DNA of 64,000 nucleotides from Cellvibrio sp. UBA7671. GTDB taxonomy: Bacteria; Pseudomonadota; Gammaproteobacteria; Pseudomonadales; Cellvibrionaceae. A program made the translations under genes and the position numbers. Within the stretch, counting starts at the first letter, position 1. Every line of letters begins with the position of its first letter. Location of the stretch: NCBI GenBank assembly GCA_002483145.1, contig DLHJ01000016.1, forward strand, positions 186,001 through 250,000. The letters run 5' to 3'. A model generated the notes under the pieces. It saw only the letters and a program-made list of their open reading frames with translations. It was not told where the DNA came from and searched no databases. Shown one piece after another: positions 1 through 8,778 of this stretch.

Positions 1-1106
1 AATTGCGCTTGGCATCACCGGATGAGCAGCGATTGCGTTGGCTGGCCGGTGCCTTTTATAGCCGTGACGATTTGGACGCGTACATGGGGGATTACACGCC
101 TGGTCTGGGTGAATTTTTCGAAATAGATTTGCCTGGCGATCTGGAATATCTCGCTACTCAAACCGAAACGCTCGATGAATACTCCACCTACGCCGAATTG
201 ACCTATGACCTCACTGAAAAATGGGACGCGACTGTCGGTGCCCGTTATTTCCGTTACGATGACCAGTTGGACGTATGCATCACTTATTTCCCTGATCCCA
301 CCGCTGATTGCGAGAACGGCGATGATGTGAGCAATGACACGCTTGGTAAATTCAGCACCAGTTATCAATTCAGCGACGATAAAAAAATCTATTTCCTCGC
401 GGCAGAAGGTTATCGCCGCGGGGGCGCTAATACCGCACCGGCAGAAGTACTTAACAACCGTTTTTATCGTCCCGACCAAGCCACTAATTATGAGCTCGGT
501 TTTCGTTCGCTGTGGCTCGCGCAGCGCCTCGAATTGAATGCAGCGCTGTTTAATATCGAATGGGATGATCTGCAAGTCCAATTGGAAACTATTGATGGCC
601 GCACCGCTTGGGATAATGCCGGTAAAGCGCGCACCCAAGGTGTTGAGTTGGATGCATCGGCACAGTTGAATGACGTTTTTACTCTGCACGCGGGTTATTC
701 TTACACCGATGCTGCGATCACCGAATCTATTGCGACGATTGCTGTGTACGACGGCAATCAATTACCGGGTTCGCCGCGCACCCAATGGAGTCTCTCGCTG
801 GATTTCAATCGTGAGTTCAACGGCGCTCTATGGGATGCCAGCATCGGCATGAACCGTATCGGTCATGTGTATACAGCGCTTAATCCGGAATTTGCCAGCT
901 ATCAAAAGCTGGATGCCTACAGTATCGCCAGTGCGCGCGTTGGTGTAACACTGCGTAATTGGCGTCTGGGTGCGTTTGTGAATAATATTGAAAATACGCG
1001 CGGTATTTCTGGTGGTCGCTTTGATGATTTTTATGGTGACCAAGGCCAGTTTGAATATGTCACGCGTCCGCGTACGATTGGTGTATCGGTGAATTATCAA
1101 TACTGA
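1..1106 (+). CDS. TonB-dependent receptor, C-terminal part
   Basis: This is the carboxy-terminal part (about 367 residues) of an outer-membrane TonB-dependent receptor; the plug and first strands lie upstream of the window. Repeated amphipathic strands end in aromatic residues, for example YAELTYDLTEKWDATVGARY, and conserved receptor stretches such as GYRRGGANTAP, NYELGFRS and VNNIENTRG are visible. The protein ends in YQY, an aromatic C-terminus typical of Bam-inserted barrels. Two cysteines about 12 residues apart (CITYFPDPTADC) probably form a disulfide in an extracellular loop. The substrate cannot be told from this fragment; a carbohydrate or iron chelate is possible. The open frame continues to the window edge, so the internal TTG at base 3 is not a start. 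Confidence 0.88.
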   Translation, partial: LRLASPDEQRLRWLAGAFYSRDDLDAYMGDYTPGLGEFFEIDLPGDLEYLATQTETLDEYSTYAELTYDLTEKWDATVGARYFRYDDQLDVCITYFPDPTADCENGDDVSNDTLGKFSTSYQFSDDKKIYFLAAEGYRRGGANTAPAEVLNNRFYRPDQATNYELGFRSLWLAQRLELNAALFNIEWDDLQVQLETIDGRTAWDNAGKARTQGVELDASAQLNDVFTLHAGYSYTDAAITESIATIAVYDGNQLPGSPRTQWSLSLDFNREFNGALWDASIGMNRIGHVYTALNPEFASYQKLDAYSIASARVGVTLRNWRLGAFVNNIENTRGISGGRFDDFYGDQGQFEYVTRPRTIGVSVNYQY

Positions 1107-1287
1107 TGAATCGAGCCGACAATCATTGCAGCTGTGCAGGCGGGTAACCAGCATTTGATCTATGCTTGTTTTGCTACATTTTTAGCCGTCGTCTGGGAAG
1201 AGGGCGGCACACAATCAAAAGGTCGTTGTTTTTGATATGGTGACCACTTAGGGATTTCACACATTTAACTAACAGGAAGCATTCAAT

Positions 1288-1872
1288 ATGGCAGCTGAAA
1301 AGAAAAAAGCAGATAAAAAAACTGAAAAAAAACCCGTCAAGAAAGTCGCCGCAAGTGCCAAAAAACCGGTGAAAAAATCCGCTAAAAACGTGGCAACTGT
1401 GGGTGATGTAACCGTTAATGTTCCTAAGGGTGGTCAGGTAATTAAGTTTTTCAATTTAGTTCCAGCAATGCCAACGGTCTCGGGTCCCGGAGACTGGAAG
1501 TTTACTGAGGTAGGTAGCACCGTTGATATTTCCACACTGACCGTACGTTTTGAGCTGAATCCCTCGGCGATAGAGCGTGAGTTTGAACGTGCCATTTTAG
1601 TAATTAAAATGCAGCCAAATCCTAGCACCAATGGCACCTGGCGTTTTGCTTTGAGTGGTGTTGCTACAGATGCCGCGGATAGTGACCCAAGCAATGATAT
1701 TGCTTTGGAAATCATTGATAACGGTTTTACCATGCTGGTTTACGTGCATGTGTTGGAAAACTCTGAGGAGGCAATTCCGTTTGGATTTGTGGCGTCATTT
1801 ACCAATGCGGCGACTGGAGCTGTGTCTATCTATGAGTCGCAAGATCCAACGATATATCCTCGTCGGCCATAG
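1288..1872 (+). CDS. Unknown protein with histone-like Lys/Ala-rich N-terminus
   Basis: I do not recognise the family. The 194-residue product begins with about 45 residues dominated by Lys, Ala, Pro and Val (blocks like KKPVKKVAASAKKPVKKSAK), resembling the basic tails of bacterial histone H1-like proteins. It is followed by a neutral to acidic, probably beta-rich domain of about 145 residues with no signal peptide, membrane segment or cysteine. A good ribosome binding site (AGGAAG) sits ahead of the ATG. Its 3' end overlaps the 3' end of the convergent kinase gene by 47 bp. The basic tail suggests binding to nucleic acid or another polyanion, which is inference only. Confidence 0.75.
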   Translation: MAAEKKKADKKTEKKPVKKVAASAKKPVKKSAKNVATVGDVTVNVPKGGQVIKFFNLVPAMPTVSGPGDWKFTEVGSTVDISTLTVRFELNPSAIEREFERAILVIKMQPNPSTNGTWRFALSGVATDAADSDPSNDIALEIIDNGFTMLVYVHVLENSEEAIPFGFVASFTNAATGAVSIYESQDPTIYPRRP

Positions 1873-4567
1873 TAACCAGGGAGCAGCGTTGCTGCTCCCC
1901 GTATCTTTTCAGCAGTTCACCAAATTCTTGATGGACACACATTCCATCAAACCAGTTAAATGAAAACCAAATGGTGTGCATACCCAATGCCAGTGATTTT
2001 TCTATATTTAACAGGGCAGAGGCTTTGTTGCCTACCAAGCTGTGTACTAGCGCCGCTGTGTAACTGGTCTCGATATTTTGCGAATCAATTTTTTCAAGTT
2101 CACTCAGTGCGGTTAGCGCAGCGGGGAAATTGCCAATTTGGGCATAAGCTTGTGTCTGTGCGCGTAGCTGTTCGTTGTTGGGTTTGATAGCTGTGGTAAT
2201 AGCAATAATTTTTTGGTAGATCGTGGCCGCTTCGGTGTGATTGTTGGCAAGTTTTTGCGCATCGGCATAGTTCAACATGTGCGATGTGTTTTCGGAGTCT
2301 CTTGCTAATAATTGTTGAAAAATATCGGCGGCCCGCTGGTGTTTGCCATTCAGCATATAGGCGACAGCAAGATTGCCCACATTGTACAAATCATCCGGGT
2401 TGTTCTGTGTGATGAGTTCGAGCGATTTTTGGGCGTCCAGTGCTCGCCCTTCGGTAAGCGCAATAATGGCATACAAGCTGTTGGCCTCGTGAAAGCTTGG
2501 AGATACTTTTAGTACATCCTCCAAATACTTTTTGGCATTTGCCGTGTCACCCATGTACCAATAAGCGTTTGCCAAGTAAAACACGGTTTTAACATTTGCC
2601 CGGGACTCTATTGAACGCTTGTAAAGCTCAACGGCTGCCTGATAATCCTTATTGAGCATTTTTCGGTAGGCTTTGAGTTCTGTGGTGGCTGCTTCTCCCA
2701 GTGCTAATTTTTTTTCTAATAGGTCGGCTTCTTTGTTGTTGTGCTGGGCAATTTTCAAAAAATAAAGATTGTAAAGGTGGCTGATATCATCATGTTTGTT
2801 ATTGATAGAAAGGAATGTCTCGAGTCTGTCCAAATAGTCGGTATTTTTAGTTTGATGATACAAATCCAAAGTGATTTCTCTGAATAACGTTTGGGTAGCT
2901 GCCAGCTTTTTCGTTGCAATTTTTAGGCGTTCAAGTTGTGATATTTGTGCTTCATTTGCCCCCGACTTTCGGTATTCAGTATTAATGTTCAGGAATGATA
3001 AGTAATCGTCTTGTGTACTGTTAGAGAAGGATTGCATGGATTTCTTTGCATACAAACTCTCTATATTTCGTTCGACAATCGCGGCAACTGATAAATAGTT
3101 ATCAGTCAGTACATCAAGGGTTTTAGTGCCTGCGACATTTAACCGACCTTGGGCATTGTCAGTCGTGCTGGTCATGCGATTTAAGGTGATTGTGCAAAGC
3201 TCAACTTGGCAATCCAGGTTGGCAGTGATTAATTCATCTGCTGCGGTGCTAATGCGTACCGTTTCCAGATCGCTGCCAACGGCTGAAATTTCAGTGCGAG
3301 GAATTAAATAGAATCCATCCAGCTGAATTACACTCTGTTGAATCGCATCATATACAGCACCTTTCACCAACTCTTGCTGTGATTCCTGCATCCCGTTTGC
3401 TGTCAAATTCGGTGGGATCACCGCGATATACTTCGGCGGTTTAGGTTGTAGCTGCCAAACTGCCACCACCGCAAGAAGCAATATACTGAATAATCCAAAA
3501 CCCGCACTGATTTTATTATCAGCCACATAATTTTTAATCGACATCCAGCGTGATTTTTTCAGAGTTGCATTAACTGCAACAAAGCGCGTTTCAAAGGTGG
3601 GATGATCCTGCGTTCTTACTGCGTTATTAATTCCAGCATTTCTTATGGCCGATTGATTCGCCGCCGCATCGGTTGGCATCAGCGCTTGCGTATCATCACT
3701 CACAAAATCATTGGCCAGCTGCAAGTGGCTCAGCGCTTCAAACTGCGCGGCGACCCAGTGGGTATTGTCCGGACGTTTGGTGGGATCTTTGCTGAGTAGC
3801 TGGCCGAGTAAGTCATTAAGCTCTGCTGGCAAATTCGGATTGTGCTTACCGGGGGAAGTGGGCGGATGGGAGATAATCCGCTGCATTAACTGCAATTTAT
3901 TATTGGTATCGCCAAACGGATGTGCGCCACACAACAATTGGTACGCGAGTATACCGAAGGAAAATAAATCGCTCTTAAAATCGATGGTTTCGCCCATCGC
4001 CTGTTCGGGCGACATGGAGCAATAGCTGCCCGCGACGTGATCGGTCAGAGTCGCGTTATAGTCTTGCGATTTGGCGATACCCAAATCGGTAATCTTGGCG
4101 ACTTTGCGCTGGTTGATCAGGATATTTTCGGCTTTTAAGTCGCGGTGAATAATACCGGCGTCATGCGCAACCGCGAGGCCCTGGGCAATGTCGGTCAGCC
4201 AGCGCATGCGCTGCGCAAAGGGCGCAATATGCTCGCGCAAATACAATTGTAAATTTTGGCCTTCCACCAATTCCATCACCAGCGCGAGTTGGTCGGGCGC
4301 TTCGATAAAATCGTAAATCTGCACAATATTCGGGTGATTTAATTTTGCCAGCAGCAGTGCCTCGCGTTTAAAACGCTCGACGTAGTGGGCTTCAAATAAT
4401 TCGGTGCGCAAACATTTAATCGCGACTAGCCGATCCAGCCGTGTATCGCGCGCGCGATACACCAAACCCATTCCGCCGCGCCCGATACAGTCGAGCAACT
4501 CGTAGTGCCCGAGCTTATTGGGCTCGGTCTGCGCTGCAACGGTGTTGGGCGGAAGCGAGTTATTCAT
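1826..4567 (-). CDS. Transmembrane Ser/Thr protein kinase with TPR repeats
   Basis: A 913-residue Hanks-type kinase. The catalytic domain (about residues 20-285) has the glycine loop GRGGMGLVYRA, the VAIK lysine, HRDLKAEN, a DLG in place of DFG, and SPEQ for the usual APE. A single hydrophobic segment lies at about 352-372 (FGLFSILLLAVVAVW). The C-terminal 500 residues are mostly helical and contain TPR-like units with N..A..Y...G patterns. Topology should be kinase in the cytoplasm and TPR region in the periplasm. It lies 7 bp downstream of the FHA gene on the same strand, so kinase and phosphothreonine reader are co-transcribed. Substrates are unknown; the FHA protein and the divergent AAA+ protein are natural candidates. 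Confidence 0.9.
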   Translation of the reverse strand: MNNSLPPNTVAAQTEPNKLGHYELLDCIGRGGMGLVYRARDTRLDRLVAIKCLRTELFEAHYVERFKREALLLAKLNHPNIVQIYDFIEAPDQLALVMELVEGQNLQLYLREHIAPFAQRMRWLTDIAQGLAVAHDAGIIHRDLKAENILINQRKVAKITDLGIAKSQDYNATLTDHVAGSYCSMSPEQAMGETIDFKSDLFSFGILAYQLLCGAHPFGDTNNKLQLMQRIISHPPTSPGKHNPNLPAELNDLLGQLLSKDPTKRPDNTHWVAAQFEALSHLQLANDFVSDDTQALMPTDAAANQSAIRNAGINNAVRTQDHPTFETRFVAVNATLKKSRWMSIKNYVADNKISAGFGLFSILLLAVVAVWQLQPKPPKYIAVIPPNLTANGMQESQQELVKGAVYDAIQQSVIQLDGFYLIPRTEISAVGSDLETVRISTAADELITANLDCQVELCTITLNRMTSTTDNAQGRLNVAGTKTLDVLTDNYLSVAAIVERNIESLYAKKSMQSFSNSTQDDYLSFLNINTEYRKSGANEAQISQLERLKIATKKLAATQTLFREITLDLYHQTKNTDYLDRLETFLSINNKHDDISHLYNLYFLKIAQHNNKEADLLEKKLALGEAATTELKAYRKMLNKDYQAAVELYKRSIESRANVKTVFYLANAYWYMGDTANAKKYLEDVLKVSPSFHEANSLYAIIALTEGRALDAQKSLELITQNNPDDLYNVGNLAVAYMLNGKHQRAADIFQQLLARDSENTSHMLNYADAQKLANNHTEAATIYQKIIAITTAIKPNNEQLRAQTQAYAQIGNFPAALTALSELEKIDSQNIETSYTAALVHSLVGNKASALLNIEKSLALGMHTIWFSFNWFDGMCVHQEFGELLKRYGEQQRCSLVTMADEDISLDLATHR

Positions 4568-4574
4568 TCAACAC

Positions 4575-5549
4575 TCAGCAGGATTTGAGTGGCGAGGCGA
4601 GTGTGAGCTTGTCGCCTTTGTAGATTTTAAATTTTTCGCACCCGAAGCGGATTTTGCCACCGCGTCTTTCCAATAAATTTTGTTGGCCGACAGCGTCGGG
4701 CAGTACGTCAACCAATTGTTTGCGCGCGCGGAAAATCTGGATATTCATATGGGTGCTATCCAGCCCCAATTCTGCTGCGAGCTGGTCAGCATAAACCCAG
4801 CCCTGACTTTTACTATCCAAGCCACGCCCGGCATCTTCTGCTCGGTGCCGAGCGAGTTGCAACAATAAGTAGTGGTGGGTGCGCACGGCCAGGTCCAGCG
4901 TTTGCTGGTGATGCAATTCGAGCTGGGTGGTTTCTTCATCCATGCTCATATTAAAAATAAATTCGTAATCATTAATGTGGCGCGAGGCTTTCGCTTCGGT
5001 CGGGCCATAAATTTGCGCGCGCACAAATTGCCAATGGCTGTTGCTGAACTGCACCAGATCGCCATCGTTCAATTCCGGCTGCTCATGTTCGCACTGCTGG
5101 TTCAATGCTTCCTGATGCCATTGCTGTGTCTGCTCGTTGTAAAACAGCGCGAGCTCCGGATGTTCTGCATCGGGTAGCAGGTGGTAGCGCGAGAGGTAAA
5201 TAGGTTCAATTTGCGCGAGCATGTTATCCAGCGGCCAAAGCATATCTGCCGGTGGAGCGAGATTGATCACGGTAAAGCCCGGGTCAGTTTGTTCGGCAAA
5301 GTGGATTTCATCATTCAGGCTCAGGTCGCGGGTATCTCCCTGACCGAGGCTGACACCATTCACCCAAGTGCCGTTTAGGCCGAGATTTTTGAGGCGCCAA
5401 TGACTGCCGTTCCATTCAATCGCTGCGTGCAATTTGGAGACGTAGGGTTTATTGATGTGGGTATCCACACTCTCGGCGAGCCTGCCAAAGGTGTGATGGG
5501 GCGCGAGAGGAAAGTAAATCTCTGTAGCGACATCCAACAAATAAGCCAT
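4575..5549 (-). CDS. FHA-domain protein with C-terminal winged-helix-like domain
   Basis: A 324-residue protein. Residues about 18-95 form an FHA phosphothreonine-binding domain: TFGR, then VSKLHAAIEW and NLGLNGTWVNG, matching the canonical GR...SxxHxxI...NGTxVNG pattern. The final 110 residues (YADQLAAELGLDS...NIQIFRARKQLV...RRGGKIRFG) look like an OmpR-type winged helix, an arrangement I recall from proteobacterial FHA regulators. No signal peptide or membrane segment is visible. It is first in a two-gene operon with the Ser/Thr kinase, so it may bind a phosphorylated form of that kinase or of its substrate and pass the signal to DNA or a partner; this is inference. Confidence 0.85.
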   Translation of the reverse strand: MAYLLDVATEIYFPLAPHHTFGRLAESVDTHINKPYVSKLHAAIEWNGSHWRLKNLGLNGTWVNGVSLGQGDTRDLSLNDEIHFAEQTDPGFTVINLAPPADMLWPLDNMLAQIEPIYLSRYHLLPDAEHPELALFYNEQTQQWHQEALNQQCEHEQPELNDGDLVQFSNSHWQFVRAQIYGPTEAKASRHINDYEFIFNMSMDEETTQLELHHQQTLDLAVRTHHYLLLQLARHRAEDAGRGLDSKSQGWVYADQLAAELGLDSTHMNIQIFRARKQLVDVLPDAVGQQNLLERRGGKIRFGCEKFKIYKGDKLTLASPLKSC

Positions 5550-5779
5550 AAGGTTTCCGCGTAAAAAGTAAGCATTGCCAGAGCGCGGTGCTGCTGATTC
5601 TTTCGCTCCTTGTGTAAATGCTGCCCGCGCGTCTATGTGTGTGCTGATCTATATGTTGGTTTGGGTTAGGTTCTGTCTGTAATGCCCTGTAATAGGCAAT
5701 TTCATCCAAGAGCTATAGATTGCCACAAGATGCCCCAGTTTTCCCACCTATTGTCTGCATGGATTAAGAGACTGTCGCT
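5550..5779. promoter_or_regulatory. Divergent promoter region between FHA and AAA+ genes
   Basis: These 230 bp separate the divergent FHA-kinase operon and the degenerate sigma54-like gene. Promoters for both must lie here or in the flanking starts. I could not pick a convincing sigma70 or sigma54 (GG-N10-GC) box by eye. Confidence 0.4.
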
Positions 5780-7027
5780 ATGATTGCCCTGTTCCAAGCC
5801 GCTATGAGCCACAAGCCGGTCGCCCGCGCCATCCACAAATTCAATCAGTCCACTAGCGCCAAGTGGGTGCCAGTGAATAAAAGTTTTATCACGCTCAGCA
5901 AAATTATCCTGCGCGCGGCGGTTGATCGCCTTGGCCTTGCGCATGCGGCTATCACTTTGCGCTGCGTTACCCATCAGGGCTATCACCATTTGTTACTGGT
6001 CAATGACACTCAGGACTTACAGCTCGCCGCCGCCGGAAAGGTAGAGGAATTTTTTATTTCCACGCAGGAGGCAAACAATTCACCCTTTGAAGATTTTACG
6101 GCTGAGACAACATTTAGTCTGCCACTGGATTTCAAACAGCCGCAGGGGCTGCCGCAGCGTTTGGGGTATTTGGTGGCTCAGGCAGCGCCGGGCGTCGCTA
6201 CGTCGGGCGTCGCTACGTCGGGCGTCGCTACGTCGGGGACGGAAGCAAAACCTGCACAATTAACCAAAGAGCTGGCATTGGTTGCTGACGAAATTATCCG
6301 CACTATTGGCCGCTATCAGACTCGTTACCGTGCGATCCATATTTATGGTGATCAGAGTTATTGGATCGGCAACAGCAAAGCATTGCGCCAATTGGATCAA
6401 CGGATCGATCAATTGGCCAAAGGGACGCAGCCGGTATTGATCCGCGCTAACAAAGGCAGCGGTAAAGTGATTGCGGCGCGTAGTTTGCATTGCTTATCGC
6501 GCGCCGATACCGCGCCCTTTATCGAATCGGATTGCAATGAATGGGAAGAGGGCGCGGCGGCGAGCATTTTGCAATCGCTGCACACCTACGCCAATGGCGG
6601 CACCCTGTTTGTGCGCAATATCGATACGTTATCCAACAGTAGTTTCCAGGCGTTGCGCAATTTTTGGCTCAAGGCTGCCAACGCCCGTTTTGATGGCACC
6701 TACAGTGTACGTTTGATTATGAGCTTGAGTAGTGAAGATGCGCCGCTCGCGTCATCGCAATCCCAATGGCTGGCGCAGCATGCGCTGGAGTTGCGCTTGC
6801 CCGCATTGCGTGAACGCTACGGGGATTTGCGCGATCTCGCGCAGTTTTATATTCGCGAATTTGCACTCACCGCCGAATTCGATTTAACTGAAGAGGCTTG
6901 GCAGTTGCTGGAGTCCACCGACAGTTTGGTTGATGTTGAACAATTAAAAGCGGCGATTCAAAAACTCTCACTCATCGCCAATGGTGCACTGGTATCAGCC
7001 GAGGAGTTGCGCTCGGTATTGGATTGA
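5780..7027 (+). CDS. Degenerate sigma54-type AAA+ (NtrC-like) protein
   Basis: A 415-residue protein with an N-terminal unknown region (1-200) and an AAA+ domain related to bacterial enhancer-binding proteins. The P-loop at about 221-229 is ANKGSGKV instead of GESGTGKE. The Walker B segment at about 271-282 is GGTLFVRNIDTL, where the usual catalytic Asp-Glu pair is Arg-Asn. The GAFTGA loop that contacts sigma54 is absent because the segment between FIESDCNEW and GGTLF is short. The arginine-finger region LPALRERYGDLRDL is kept. No Fis-type helix-turn-helix follows. It therefore should not hydrolyse ATP efficiently or activate sigma54 in the normal way. It is divergent from the FHA-kinase operon and probably works with it as a scaffold or sensor. 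Residues about 138-152 are a GVATS triplicate. Confidence 0.8.
   Translation: MIALFQAAMSHKPVARAIHKFNQSTSAKWVPVNKSFITLSKIILRAAVDRLGLAHAAITLRCVTHQGYHHLLLVNDTQDLQLAAAGKVEEFFISTQEANNSPFEDFTAETTFSLPLDFKQPQGLPQRLGYLVAQAAPGVATSGVATSGVATSGTEAKPAQLTKELALVADEIIRTIGRYQTRYRAIHIYGDQSYWIGNSKALRQLDQRIDQLAKGTQPVLIRANKGSGKVIAARSLHCLSRADTAPFIESDCNEWEEGAAASILQSLHTYANGGTLFVRNIDTLSNSSFQALRNFWLKAANARFDGTYSVRLIMSLSSEDAPLASSQSQWLAQHALELRLPALRERYGDLRDLAQFYIREFALTAEFDLTEEAWQLLESTDSLVDVEQLKAAIQKLSLIANGALVSAEELRSVLD
6191..6235 (+). repeat. Three exact 15-bp tandem repeats inside the AAA+ gene
   Basis: The unit GGCGTCGCTACGTCG occurs three times without a mismatch at 6191-6205, 6206-6220 and 6221-6235, encoding (GVATS)x3 in the linker before the AAA+ domain. 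Because the unit is a multiple of three, copy number can change by slippage without a frameshift. Confidence 0.97.
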
Positions 7028-7142
7028 TTCTGCATTCTTTTTCCTGCATAAATTATTTGCCTCACTTCTGCGACACCTGATTAATAGGGAGTCGGCATCC
7101 TCGCGTAGCGGGGATCCATAGGTCTTATTGGTAAATCAACAG

Positions 7143-7168
7143 CTGGACTCCCGCGTGTGGGAGTGACA
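7143..7168. repeat. REP-like palindrome, copy 1
   Basis: The sequence CTGGACTCCCGCGTGTGGGAGTGAC contains the inverted repeat ACTCCC/GGGAGT (7147-7152 and 7159-7164) framed by CTGGA and TGAC. The same frame recurs around a different stem at 63678-63704. A partial copy, GCGGGAGTGAC, follows at 7181-7191, and a looser palindrome is at about 7093-7115. The layout is that of dispersed extragenic palindromes. Confidence 0.6.
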
Positions 7169-7268
7169 CAGGGTAAATAAGCGGGAGTGACGCTGGCTAT
7201 TGGCAGGGTTATACTGCCCCGTCTTTTACCTGACCCTGCCAAGTTCAGGGTGTCATCGGACTCCGGTT

Positions 7269-7451
7269 ATGAAAATTGCAGTTGTATTGATGTTGCTATG
7301 CCTTGGCCTTGGCGCCTGTGGCCAGAAAGGCCCGCTTTATTTGCCCCAGCCCAACAAGCCTCAGCCGGAAGCTCCAGCTCCGCAAACCGAGCCCGCGCAG
7401 CCCAAGGCAGACCAACCCAAAACCAATCAGCCTGAAACCCCGGCCGAGTAA
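7269..7451 (+). CDS. lptM: LPS-assembly lipoprotein LptM (YifL family)
   Basis: A 60-residue lipoprotein. The signal peptide MKIAVVLMLLCLGLGAC ends in a lipobox (LGAC) with the lipidated cysteine at about residue 17, followed at once by GQKGPLYLP, the hallmark of the YifL/LptM family, and then a Pro/Gln/Glu-rich tail. In E. coli LptM helps the LptD-LptE translocon mature at the outer membrane. I chose the ATG at 7269 because it starts directly with the signal peptide; upstream starts in frame would put a non-signal extension in front. It leads the lysA-dapF-DUF484-xerC block, where yifL is also found in E. coli and Pseudomonas. Confidence 0.92.
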   Translation: MKIAVVLMLLCLGLGACGQKGPLYLPQPNKPQPEAPAPQTEPAQPKADQPKTNQPETPAE

Positions 7452-7492
7452 TTCCAAACCATCCGCTCCCCGCTTTTTGATCGAGATTTTTT

Positions 7493-8740
7493 ATGCAGCA
7501 TTTCACCGAACGCAATGGCGAACTCTACGTTGAAGATACCCCGCTGGCCGTTGTTGCCGAACGCTTTGGCACGCCCTGTTATGTGTATAGTCGCGCAGCG
7601 TTTACGCAGCAGTATTTATCCTACGCGCAGGCCTTGGGTTCGCATCCCGGTATGATTTGTTATGCGATTAAAGCCAACTCCAATCTCGCGATTTTAAATA
7701 TGCTCGCCAAACTCGGCGCCGGTTTCGATATTGTCTCCGGTGGTGAATTGGAGCGTGTGCTGCTCGCCGGTGGCCAGCCATCGCGCATTGTTTTTTCCGG
7801 TGTGGGTAAAAGTGCGGATGAAATTGCGCGCGCATTGGATGTGGGAATTTTTTGTTTCAACGTTGAGTCAGAAGCGGAATTGGAACTGCTTGCGCAAATC
7901 GCTTCACAAAAAGGCAAGGTGGCGAGCGTGTCGCTGCGGGTAAACCCCGATGTGGATGCCAATACTCACCCGTATATTTCTACCGGTTTGAAAGAAAATA
8001 AATTCGGTATTGCGATTGAACGCGCGCCTGCGGTTTATGCCCGCGCTGCACAGTTGCCGAGCTTGGCGATAAAAGGTTTGGATTGCCATATCGGCTCCCA
8101 GCTCACCCAGCTCACACCGTTTTTGGATGCGCTTGACCGCTTGTTGTTACTGGTCGATGAATTGGCGAGCAAAGGCATTACTATTTCCCATTTGGATTTG
8201 GGTGGTGGATTGGGGGTGACCTATCGCAATGAAACCCCGCCACCCGTGGCAGATTACATGGCCGCGATTAAAAGCAAATTGGGCGATCGTAAATTAGCGT
8301 TAATGTTTGAACCTGGCCGTTCAATTTCGGCAAACTCGGGTGTGCTGCTCACTAAAGTGATGTTCCTCAAGCCAACCGAGCACAAAAATTTCGCGGTGAT
8401 CGATGCCGCTATGAATGACAATATCCGCCCATCGCTGTACCAAGCTTGGCAAGACATACGTGCAGTAAAGCCGCACGCGGGCGAAGTGAAAAAATGGGAT
8501 CTGGTCGGCCCGATTTGCGAGACCGGCGACTTCCTCGGTAAAGACCGCGATCTGGCGATTGAAGCAGGTGATTTACTGGCGGTAATGTCAGCGGGCGCCT
8601 ATGGTTTCAGCATGAGCTCCAACTACAACACCCGCGGCCGCGCTGCTGAAGTGGTCGTTGATGGCGACCAAATGCATTTGGCGCGCGCGCGCGAAACTTT
8701 TGACGATATGATTCGCGGCGAAATGTTGTTGCCCGAATAA
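7493..8740 (+). CDS. lysA: Diaminopimelate decarboxylase
   Basis: LysA converts meso-diaminopimelate to L-lysine, the last step of lysine synthesis, in the cytoplasm using PLP. The 415-residue length is normal. The PLP lysine is in [11 protein letters not shown] near residue 60; the glycine-rich phosphate-binding stretch LDLGGGLGV, the EPGRSI motif and the catalytic-cysteine motif [11 protein letters not shown] are present. It follows lptM by 41 bp and precedes dapF by 38 bp, so the two DAP-branch genes probably share a transcript. The dapF product makes its substrate. Confidence 0.97.
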   Translation: MQHFTERNGELYVEDTPLAVVAERFGTPCYVYSRAAFTQQYLSYAQALGSHPGMICYAIKANSNLAILNMLAKLGAGFDIVSGGELERVLLAGGQPSRIVFSGVGKSADEIARALDVGIFCFNVESEAELELLAQIASQKGKVASVSLRVNPDVDANTHPYISTGLKENKFGIAIERAPAVYARAAQLPSLAIKGLDCHIGSQLTQLTPFLDALDRLLLLVDELASKGITISHLDLGGGLGVTYRNETPPPVADYMAAIKSKLGDRKLALMFEPGRSISANSGVLLTKVMFLKPTEHKNFAVIDAAMNDNIRPSLYQAWQDIRAVKPHAGEVKKWDLVGPICETGDFLGKDRDLAIEAGDLLAVMSAGAYGFSMSSNYNTRGRAAEVVVDGDQMHLARARETFDDMIRGEMLLPE

Positions 8741-8778
8741 ATGACCGGATCGGTTGTCCGGAAGTAATAGGAAAAAAC

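Noticed and set aside
15-761. 248-residue minus-strand frame opposite the TonB receptor
   Set aside because: Shadow of the receptor barrel; Ile/Arg-rich translation without domain features.
6191-6235. Possible CRISPR-like array
   Set aside because: The three 15-bp units are contiguous, in frame and have no spacers.
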